From: Pseudomonadota bacterium
GTDB lineage: Bacteria; Pseudomonadota; Gammaproteobacteria; Xanthomonadales; Rhodanobacteraceae
Length of the DNA: 64,000 bases
NCBI GenBank assembly: GCA_018240565.1
Contig: JAFEFO010000013.1
Span: forward strand, 1 to 64,000
Reading direction: 5' to 3'
The notes under the pieces are model-generated. The model was given only the letters and a program-made list of their open reading frames with translations. It had not been told where the DNA came from and did not search any database. Position numbers and translations under genes: made by a program. How positions within the stretch are numbered: the first letter of the stretch is position 1; every line of letters begins with the position of its first letter. Of this stretch, positions 45,424 to 52,597 are shown piece after piece.

Positions 45424-46854
45424 ATGAAACCCCTGCGTCCGCAATTGCGCGGACTGATCTTCAAACTCACCGTCTTCTACGTACTGCTGTCGGTACCGTG
45501 CCTGGTGCTGGTGGAGACGGGCTTGCTCACGTTCGAGTTCGACCGCTTCATGTCCGGCGTCGAGAACGGTTCCCTGGTGCAAGCCACCCGCACCGCCGCG
45601 GACGATCTGGAACAACGCTGGCCGCAGATGTCCGGCGTGCCGGCCAACCTCGATCTGTGGAGCGAGGCGCTGGTGCTGCGCCTGCAACGTCCCCATGGCG
45701 ATCTGCTCGCGCAGGACTCCTATATCCTCACCGAATTGTCGTCCAATCCCCTTGGCGCCTCGGTGTTTACGCCGGACGGTCGCATGCTCGCCGCGGCGCC
45801 GAAGTCTGCCGCCGCATCCGCGCCTGATGCAGCCACATGGCGCGAGTTGGTAGCGCATGCCGGCGACCTGGTTCGCGTGGCAGATTCTCCCTACCGCGTG
45901 CGGCGGGTTTTGATGCCGATTCGTGCAGCCGCGAGCCCGCTCGACGGTTACCTTCTGGTGGAATTGCGCTTGCCGGTTCCCTGGCATCGCCTGTTGTTCG
46001 ACGCCACGCTGGAATGGCCGATCGTACTCGGTTACCTGATCCTTTTCGGCATCGCCTCGTCATTCTTCCTCGTCGCCTGGGTCACGCGCCGGCTCAATCG
46101 TGTGGCACGCGCGGCCACGGCCTGGAGCCGCGGGGATTTTTCCGATCGCATCGGCGATCCGTCACGCGACGAACTCGGACGCCTGTCGGCCCTGCTCGAT
46201 GACATGGCGCTGCAGCTCAAGGACTTGCTGCGCTCGCGCGCGCAACTGGCCACGCTCGCCGAACGCCAGCGCCTGGCGCGCGACCTGCACGACACGGTCA
46301 AGCAGCAGGCGTTCGCGCTGAACCTGCAACTGGCCACGCTGCGGCGCCAACTCGGCACGCATCCACAGGCGGCGCGCCTGGCACAAGCCGAAGCGCTGAG
46401 CGGACAGATCCAGCACGAGCTCGCGCAGATCCTCGACGAGCTGCGCGCCGGCGATGCGCAGCTGCCGCTGGCCGAACGCTTGCGCGCACGCGCGCAAGCC
46501 TGGTCGCAGACCAGCGGCATCGCCCTTGATCTGCAACTGCACGACGTCACCGTGCCCCCCGCCACCGCCGAACACCTGTTGCGCATCCTCGACGAGGCAC
46601 TCGCCAATGTGCTGCGGCACAGCGCGGCGAGCCGCGTACAGGTTACGCTCGATCGCGATGAATCCGGCGCAAGCCTTGCGGTGACGGACAACGGCTGCGG
46701 CACGGCTGTACCGCCGCGCACCGGCATGGGCATTGCGAACATGCGCGAGCGTGCGCAGGCACTGCCGCACGGCCGCTTCGAATTCGACGGTACGTCGGGC
46801 AATGGCACGCGCGTTCGTGTACATTTTTCCCTTGCCGAGGACGATCACGCATGA
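45424..46854 (+). CDS. NarL-type sensor histidine kinase
   Basis: 476 residues. Two membrane helices (about 12-32 and 199-220) flank a periplasmic sensor of about 165 residues of no recognised family. A HAMP domain follows (RLNRVARAATAWSRGDFSDRI), then a HisKA_3 dimerisation domain with phospho-acceptor H289 (ERQRLARDLHDTVKQQ) and an HATPase_c domain (DEALANVLRHSAAS, VTDNGCG, GMGIANMRERA). This is the DegS/NarX architecture. It overlaps the regulator by ATGA. The upstream gap contains CATAC-GCAAAA-GTATG (45331-45346), an inverted repeat of unknown role. Confidence 0.94.
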   Translation: MKPLRPQLRGLIFKLTVFYVLLSVPCLVLVETGLLTFEFDRFMSGVENGSLVQATRTAADDLEQRWPQMSGVPANLDLWSEALVLRLQRPHGDLLAQDSYILTELSSNPLGASVFTPDGRMLAAAPKSAAASAPDAATWRELVAHAGDLVRVADSPYRVRRVLMPIRAAASPLDGYLLVELRLPVPWHRLLFDATLEWPIVLGYLILFGIASSFFLVAWVTRRLNRVARAATAWSRGDFSDRIGDPSRDELGRLSALLDDMALQLKDLLRSRAQLATLAERQRLARDLHDTVKQQAFALNLQLATLRRQLGTHPQAARLAQAEALSGQIQHELAQILDELRAGDAQLPLAERLRARAQAWSQTSGIALDLQLHDVTVPPATAEHLLRILDEALANVLRHSAASRVQVTLDRDESGASLAVTDNGCGTAVPPRTGMGIANMRERAQALPHGRFEFDGTSGNGTRVRVHFSLAEDDHA

Positions 46855-47504
46855 ATGCAAATGCCATCCGCGTCGTCATTGCCGACGACCATGTACTGGT
46901 GCGACAGGGTATCCGCGCTTTCCTGGATACCTATCCGGACCTGGCGATCGTTGCCGAAGCCGCCGATGCGGATACCGCCGCGTCCGCGTGTGCACAGGAA
47001 AAGCCCGACATCGCCGTGGTCGACCTCGCCATGCCCGGCGGCGGCGTCGCCGCGATCCGCGCCATCCGCGCAGCAAGCCCGGCGACGCAGGCGATCCTGC
47101 TCACCTCGTTCGACGATGCGAACGGCATCATCGCCGCCGTGCAGGCCGGCGCGCTGTCGTGCCTGCTCAAGGACATCGACGCCGACGGCCTCGCCGAGGC
47201 GATCCGCAAGACCGCACGTGGCGAGGCGGTGCTGCATCCGCGCGTGGCCGGGTATCTGGTCGGCGCGGTGCGGCAGGGCAAGCAGGGCCCGGGCGCAGAG
47301 GCATCCGCTGCGTTGAGCGAGCGCGAACGCGAAGTGCTTGCGCTGATCGCCGAAGGCGCGAGCAACCAGCGCATCGCCGACCAGCTCGGCATTGCCGAGA
47401 AGACCGTGAAGACGCATGTCAGCAACATGCTGGCCAAGCTCGGCCTCGGTGACCGCACGCAGGCCGCGGTATTCGCCTGGAAAAGCGGGTTGAAGAAATC
47501 GTGA
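46851..47504 (+). CDS. NarL/FixJ-family response regulator
   Basis: 217 residues. Receiver domain with the acidic pair in VIADDH, phospho-acceptor D58 (VVDLAMPGGG), T/S in LLTSFDD and K in LLKDID. The C-terminal LuxR-type helix-turn-helix begins at ALSEREREVLALIAEGASNQ and includes KTVKTHVSNMLAKLG. It is the partner of the overlapping kinase. Targets unknown. Its stop overlaps the rlmM start. Confidence 0.96.
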   Translation: MNANAIRVVIADDHVLVRQGIRAFLDTYPDLAIVAEAADADTAASACAQEKPDIAVVDLAMPGGGVAAIRAIRAASPATQAILLTSFDDANGIIAAVQAGALSCLLKDIDADGLAEAIRKTARGEAVLHPRVAGYLVGAVRQGKQGPGAEASAALSEREREVLALIAEGASNQRIADQLGIAEKTVKTHVSNMLAKLGLGDRTQAAVFAWKSGLKKS

Positions 47505-48526
47505 TGCCATTGCGGTTGCTGTATTGCCGTGCCGGTTTCGAGGGCGAGTGCGCGCAGGAAGTGACGGCACTCGGCGCAGGCGCGTGCGATTTCACGCGCG
47601 ACTCGGGCTTCGTAGTCGCCCACGCCGCGACAAACGCAACCACGCCACTTTGGCGCGACCTCATTTTCGCGCGTCAATGCCTGCCGGTTTTCGCGCATGC
47701 GCAAGCCATGCCGCGCAACGACCGCCTCACGCCCATCATGGCTGCCCTCGCGCAACGCGGCGAAACATACGCGCAGGTGTGGACGGAAGCGCCCGACAGC
47801 GACGCCGGCAAGGCACTCGCGCCCTTGTGCAAGAGCCTGGGCAACGCGCTGGTTGGCGCGATGAAGAAGGCACGCCTGCTCGATGTGGCGGCGTCGCGGC
47901 GCTTGCATGCGTTTTTTCCACAAGGCGACGAAGTATACTTGTGCGCAGCCGATCCGGAATCCTGCGCGCCGTGGCCGCAAGGCATCCCGCGCCTGAAGTT
48001 CCCGCGCGAGGCGCCGAGCCGTTCCACGCTCAAACTCGAAGAAGCATTCCTGACCCTGCTCGACGACAACGAACGCACGCGCTGGCTCACGGCCGGCATG
48101 AGCGCGGTGGATCTCGGCGCCGCGCCCGGCGGCTGGACGTATCAACTGGTGCGCCGCTCGATCCGCGTTGCCGCCATCGACAACGGGCCGATGGATCGCG
48201 CCCTGATGGATTCTGGACTCGTCACGCACCGGCGCGAGGACGGCTTCCGCTACCGTCCGCAAAAAATCGTGGACTGGCTGGTCTGCGACATGGTCGAACA
48301 GCCGCGGCGCGTGGCCGAACTCATCGCGCACTGGCTGCAAAAGGGCTGGTGCCGCCGGGCGATCTTCAACCTCAAGCTGCCGATGAAAAGGCGCTTCGAC
48401 GAGGCGCAACAATGCCTCGCGCGCGTGCGCGCCGTCGCGGGCACTGTGCGCGCGAAGCAGCTCTACCACGATCGCGAGGAAATCACGGTTTTTGCGGCTT
48501 CCACAGGGGTGCGGCAAAGGCCTTGA
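47501..48526 (+). CDS. rlmM: 23S rRNA C2498 2'-O-ribose methyltransferase RlmM
   Basis: 341 residues. An N-terminal THUMP-like domain precedes a Rossmann-fold 2'-O-methyltransferase. Visible are DLGAAPGGWTYQLV (SAM site, D of the K-D-K-E tetrad nearby), VDWLVCDMVEQPRRV and FNLKLPMKRRF (catalytic Lys). Length is close to the 366 of E. coli RlmM. GTG 47501 and ATG 47504 are adjacent starts; either overlaps the response-regulator stop. Translational coupling of an rRNA enzyme to a two-component system is unusual. Confidence 0.94.
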   Translation: MMPLRLLYCRAGFEGECAQEVTALGAGACDFTRDSGFVVAHAATNATTPLWRDLIFARQCLPVFAHAQAMPRNDRLTPIMAALAQRGETYAQVWTEAPDSDAGKALAPLCKSLGNALVGAMKKARLLDVAASRRLHAFFPQGDEVYLCAADPESCAPWPQGIPRLKFPREAPSRSTLKLEEAFLTLLDDNERTRWLTAGMSAVDLGAAPGGWTYQLVRRSIRVAAIDNGPMDRALMDSGLVTHRREDGFRYRPQKIVDWLVCDMVEQPRRVAELIAHWLQKGWCRRAIFNLKLPMKRRFDEAQQCLARVRAVAGTVRAKQLYHDREEITVFAASTGVRQRP

Positions 48527-48684
48527 CCCGGCGCATGGCGCGCCCGCGGATTTCGTTGTAGAGTCCAACGCGCAACCGGTTCATGGCACGCGGCACGGCG
48601 CCGCGCGACGATATTCGTTATCGCTGGGGATCCCGGTTGTTCAATCAGGCGCTATGCGGCGAACTTCGCCGCGCCGTTGCGTGC

Positions 48685-48698
48685 GACACGAAAGTGTC
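48685..48698. promoter_or_regulatory. Small hairpin upstream of the secreted nuclease gene
   Basis: GACAC-GAAA-GTGTC, a 5-bp stem with a GNRA-type loop, 55 bp before the ATG at 48753 in a 226-bp gap. It could be an operator or RNA structure; no promoter is clear. Confidence 0.3.
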
Positions 48699-48752
48699 AA
48701 ACACGCGGACTAACATGCGCGTTTTACCGGTCAATCCGTTTCGGGGAGTGTC

Positions 48753-51700
48753 ATGTCTGGAAAATTCAATTGTCGTTTGCTGAGTCTGGCCTTGTTGGCC
48801 GTTGCGGGCGGTGCGCAGGCGCAGGTTGTGATCAGTCAGGTCTACGCCAATGGCGGCAGCACCGGGGCAACTTACAACAAGAAGTACGTCGAGCTGTTCA
48901 ATCGCGGCAGTTCATCGCAGGACGTCAGTGGCTGGACAGTGCAATACGGCTCTTCAGGAAGTACGGGCAACTGGAGCGGCAAATACACCATCCCCTCCGG
49001 CACGTCGATTGGTTCCGGAAAGTACTTGCTTATTCAGTTCAACGGCAACGGTTCGGCAACCAACCCGGGCGCCGACCTGCCGTATTTCGATCTGGATGGC
49101 GCAGGCACCGTCAGCGCGTCCGGTTCCGCCGGCAAGTTGGCGCTGGTCAATGGCACTGCCACGTTGTCTGGTGCTTGTCCCACTACCGGCGTCGTCGATT
49201 TCGTCGGCTATGGCGCGACGGCCAATTGCTCCGAGCCGGAGTCCGTGCCAGCCACGGCCAACAACGCTCCCGCGCCAGCCCTCACCAAAGCCTTGCTGCG
49301 CGCAGGCAACGGCTGTACGGACACCGATAGCAACGTCTCGGACTTCACTGCCGACACGCCCAATCCGCGTTATTCCGGCACCGCGGCCAACATCTGCGGC
49401 GGCGGTGGCGGTTCCACCAACCCTGGCGGCAGCGGCAGCGCGAGTCCCAATTCCGTGCCCAACGACGGCGCGACGGCGACACTGCTGACGGTCGCCGTCA
49501 CCAAGGGAACGAATCCGGACAGCGCGAGTTACACCGTCACGGCCGACTTGTCCTCGATTGGCGGCTCGGCCACCCAGACGCTTTATGACGACGGCACGCA
49601 TGGCGACGTGACCAATGGTGATGGCACGTTCTCGTACAGCACCACGGTCGCCACGCCCACGCCCACTGGCACCAAATCGCTGCCGGCGACGATCACCGAC
49701 GACCAGAACCGCAATGGCTCGACGAGCATCGCGCTCACGGTGACCGGCGCGCCGATCACGATCATGGCGATCCAGGGCCATGGCGCGGCATCCTTGCTCA
49801 ACGGCCAGAACGTGACCACCACCGGTGTCGTCACCGCGGTCGGGCCCAAGGGCTTCTTCATGCAGGACCCGACCGGCGATGGCGATCCGACCACGTCCGA
49901 CGGCATCTACGTCTTCACATCGAGCGCGCCGAGCGTTTCCGTCGGCAACGCGGTGCTCGTCGCCGCCAAGGTGCAGGAATACAGCGGTTCGACCGAATTG
50001 ACCGCTCCGGCAGTCACCGTGACCAATCCGACGGCGCCGGTTTTGCCGCAAGCCTATGTGTTCGACACCAACCCGCCGACCAACGATCCGACCACCGGTC
50101 CGTGCATGGGCAATGGATCGACCATCAATCCGCCGGTCGACGGTTATCAGGCCAGCAACTTCGCCTGCCTCGATGGCATGCTCGTGCAGATGAACGATGC
50201 GGTGGTGACCGGTCCGACCTTCGGCGGCAAGATCAATTCCACCGATCCGGTGGGCGCCGACGCGGTGCACACCGGCTTGCCGAACGGCTTCTATGCCACG
50301 CTCGCCAGCCAGCCGCGTCCATTCCACGGCCCGGGCGCGCTGTATCCCGGCCTGGGCGGCACGATTCCGGTATGGAACGGCGAGCCGGAAGTCATCGAGG
50401 TCTACTACAAGGGCCTGAGTTTCGCGCCGGGCAGCGATGTTGCTCCGTACGACAACGACCCGACCGACTTCGTCTACCACGCCGGCACGCGGTTCTCGGT
50501 CACCGGCGTGATCCAGGGCTACCAGGCCTCGGGCGCGACCTCGCCGGTTTACGAAATCTACCCGGCGAGCATGACCACGCTCATGCGCGCGACTCCGACC
50601 GACGAAGTGCAGCCCGTTTCCGATCCGGTCGATGGCACGCTGACCTTCGGCACGCAGAACCTGCTGCACATGTTCAACGACAAGTTTGATTCGCCCGGCG
50701 TCGACGACAAGACGGCCAACTGCCCGTCGTACCCGTCGCTCGGCGGCTCGGACTGGTGCCCGACCACGGCGCAATACCAGGCGCGACTGGCCAAGTGGAC
50801 GCGGCAGGTCTGCGATGTCCTCAAGGCACCCGTGGTGATGGATGTCGAGGAAATCGAGAACCTCGCCGTGGCGCGCGACCTGGCCACCATGATCGCCGAC
50901 AACACCTCGGCCAACCACGTCGGTTGCGGCGTCACCTACCAGCCGTACGTGATTCCCGGCAATGACGTCGGCGGCATCAACATCGGCATCCTGGTGCGCA
51001 GCGATGTCGTGGTGGATTCGGTCACGCAACTGTACAAGGGCACCACCACCTCGTATTGCTCCAGCGGCTCGTCGTGCCTGCTCAACGACCGCCCGCCAGT
51101 GCTGGTGCAGGCCACCTGGAATGGCTACAAGTTCGCCCTGCTCGCCATCTACGGGCGTTCGCTCAGCGGCATCGACACCAAGCCCTACGTCGGGCCCAAG
51201 CGCGCGCAGCAGGCGGCGCAAATCGCATCGATCGCCGATGCGTGGCAGAACGGCCAGACCCTGACTGGCGCCGGCAATGCGCAACAGGCCGCCGACGGCA
51301 CCATCACCACTGGTTCCTTCGACATGGTCGGCGATGCCAGCGTGCCGCTGGTCGTGGCCGGCGACTTCAACGCCTACGAGTTCAGCGACGGCTACGCCGA
51401 CGTCACTGGCCTGATCACCGGCAATGCGCTGCAAAGTGACAACAAGTACTGGCCAAGCCCCTACACCGCGCCGAACCCGACACTCGTCGACAGCGGCATC
51501 AAGGCCAATCCGAGCCAGCGCTACTCGTTCAACTACGACGGACTGGCGCAGGAGATCGATCACATCGTGGTGTCGCGGCGCGCGTGGCAGGATTTCGTGC
51601 GCGTCGAAAACGCGCACGGCAATTCCGATACCGCCGAAGCCAGCAACGTGATCCTCGACGCCGGTACCGCCGCGCGAGCGGGCGATCACGACGGCCAGGT

Positions 51701-51755
51701 GATGACCATGGCCATTGACCGCATCTTTGCCGACGGCTTCGGCCAGCAGCCGTAA
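48753..51755 (+). CDS. ExeM/NucH-family extracellular endonuclease
   Basis: 1000 residues. Signal peptide (LLSLALLAVAGGAQA), lamin-tail domain (VVISQVYANGGSTG...YVELFNRGSSSQDVSGWTV), a glycine-rich linker, Ig-like modules, an OB-like region (GVVTAVGPKGFFMQDPTGDG), then an endonuclease/exonuclease/phosphatase domain (FGTQNLLHMF, VEEIEN, AGDFNAYEF, and a C-terminal GDHDG for the SDH motif). This is the ExeM/NucH layout of secreted DNases that digest extracellular or biofilm DNA. The C-terminus is DRIFADGFGQQP, not the usual membrane-sorting tail of ExeM. A terminator follows at 51788. Confidence 0.92.
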   Translation: MSGKFNCRLLSLALLAVAGGAQAQVVISQVYANGGSTGATYNKKYVELFNRGSSSQDVSGWTVQYGSSGSTGNWSGKYTIPSGTSIGSGKYLLIQFNGNGSATNPGADLPYFDLDGAGTVSASGSAGKLALVNGTATLSGACPTTGVVDFVGYGATANCSEPESVPATANNAPAPALTKALLRAGNGCTDTDSNVSDFTADTPNPRYSGTAANICGGGGGSTNPGGSGSASPNSVPNDGATATLLTVAVTKGTNPDSASYTVTADLSSIGGSATQTLYDDGTHGDVTNGDGTFSYSTTVATPTPTGTKSLPATITDDQNRNGSTSIALTVTGAPITIMAIQGHGAASLLNGQNVTTTGVVTAVGPKGFFMQDPTGDGDPTTSDGIYVFTSSAPSVSVGNAVLVAAKVQEYSGSTELTAPAVTVTNPTAPVLPQAYVFDTNPPTNDPTTGPCMGNGSTINPPVDGYQASNFACLDGMLVQMNDAVVTGPTFGGKINSTDPVGADAVHTGLPNGFYATLASQPRPFHGPGALYPGLGGTIPVWNGEPEVIEVYYKGLSFAPGSDVAPYDNDPTDFVYHAGTRFSVTGVIQGYQASGATSPVYEIYPASMTTLMRATPTDEVQPVSDPVDGTLTFGTQNLLHMFNDKFDSPGVDDKTANCPSYPSLGGSDWCPTTAQYQARLAKWTRQVCDVLKAPVVMDVEEIENLAVARDLATMIADNTSANHVGCGVTYQPYVIPGNDVGGINIGILVRSDVVVDSVTQLYKGTTTSYCSSGSSCLLNDRPPVLVQATWNGYKFALLAIYGRSLSGIDTKPYVGPKRAQQAAQIASIADAWQNGQTLTGAGNAQQAADGTITTGSFDMVGDASVPLVVAGDFNAYEFSDGYADVTGLITGNALQSDNKYWPSPYTAPNPTLVDSGIKANPSQRYSFNYDGLAQEIDHIVVSRRAWQDFVRVENAHGNSDTAEASNVILDAGTAARAGDHDGQVMTMAIDRIFADGFGQQP

Positions 51756-51787
51756 AGCGGCTATCCTAGGCAATTCCATGGTCGACG

Positions 51788-51816
51788 AGGGGCCGGGCAA
51801 CCGGCCCCTTATTTTT
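51788..51816 (+). terminator. Rho-independent terminator after the nuclease gene
   Basis: 9-bp stem AGGGGCCGG / CCGGCCCCT, loop GCAA, then TTATTTTT. It ends four bases before the next ATG, so that gene needs its own promoter inside or is read through. Confidence 0.85.
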
Positions 51817-51819
51817 GCA

Positions 51820-52530
51820 ATGAACCGGTTCAAGTCCTTCCTGCCTCTGCTCATCCTGATCGCCATCGGCATTGCCCTGCTGTCGACCGGCGTGCTCAAC
51901 CGCTTCCGCCCGGAGACGCTGGCAAGCGAACAGGCGCTGCTGCAGGCGCACATCGCCGCGCACCCCGTGCGCGCGTGGCTGTTGCACGTGGGCGTGACCA
52001 TGCTCGCCATCGCCACCGGCGTGCCCGGCGTGCTCGTGATCATCCTCGCCGGCGGCATGCTGTTCGGCATCGTCGGCGGCACGATCCTGTCCAGCATCGG
52101 CCTGACGCTGGGCGCATTGATCCTGTTTTTTGCCAGTCGCCGCGCGTTTGCGGGTGCGGCCGGCGGCACGGCTCCAGCCCTGGTGGAGAAGTTGCGCGCC
52201 GGGTATCTGGCGCACCCGGTCAGCTACACGTTCTTCCTGCGCCTGGTGCCGTTCTTTCCGTTCGGCGGCGTGACCGTGGCCCTGGCCTGGCTGCGCTGTC
52301 CGCTATGGTTGTTCACTGCCGCGTCCGCCGGCGGCGGCGCCTTGATGGTCGGCATCGAGACCGCGCTCGGCGCGGGCCTGGCCAAGAACATCGGCGCCAA
52401 TCACGCGGTGAACCTGAACCTGTTTTCCGATCCCGTCGTGATCGGACCCGTGCTGGCGATGGGCCTGCTGGCCCTGGCGCCGGTCGTCATCGGCAAGTGG
52501 CGCGAGGCGCGCGCACGCCGCGTCGATTGA
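51820..52530 (+). CDS. TVP38/TMEM64 (VTT-domain) membrane protein
   Basis: 236 residues, about five membrane helices. The VTT/SNARE-associated domain shows GVPGVLVIILAGGMLFGIVGG and a central RLVPFFPFGGVTVAL, the family core. Relatives (DedA, YdjX/YdjZ) act in lipid scrambling or undecaprenyl-phosphate recycling. The start at 51820 lies directly after the terminator's T tract with no ribosome site; an in-frame ATG at 51778 would place the hairpin inside the coding region. Start therefore uncertain. Confidence 0.88.
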   Translation: MNRFKSFLPLLILIAIGIALLSTGVLNRFRPETLASEQALLQAHIAAHPVRAWLLHVGVTMLAIATGVPGVLVIILAGGMLFGIVGGTILSSIGLTLGALILFFASRRAFAGAAGGTAPALVEKLRAGYLAHPVSYTFFLRLVPFFPFGGVTVALAWLRCPLWLFTAASAGGGALMVGIETALGAGLAKNIGANHAVNLNLFSDPVVIGPVLAMGLLALAPVVIGKWREARARRVD

Positions 52531-52597
52531 GCCGCGCCGTGGCATTGGGCTATCCTGCCGCGGCTCGCGCGTTGCCCATGTCGATCAGGGACCCGTC

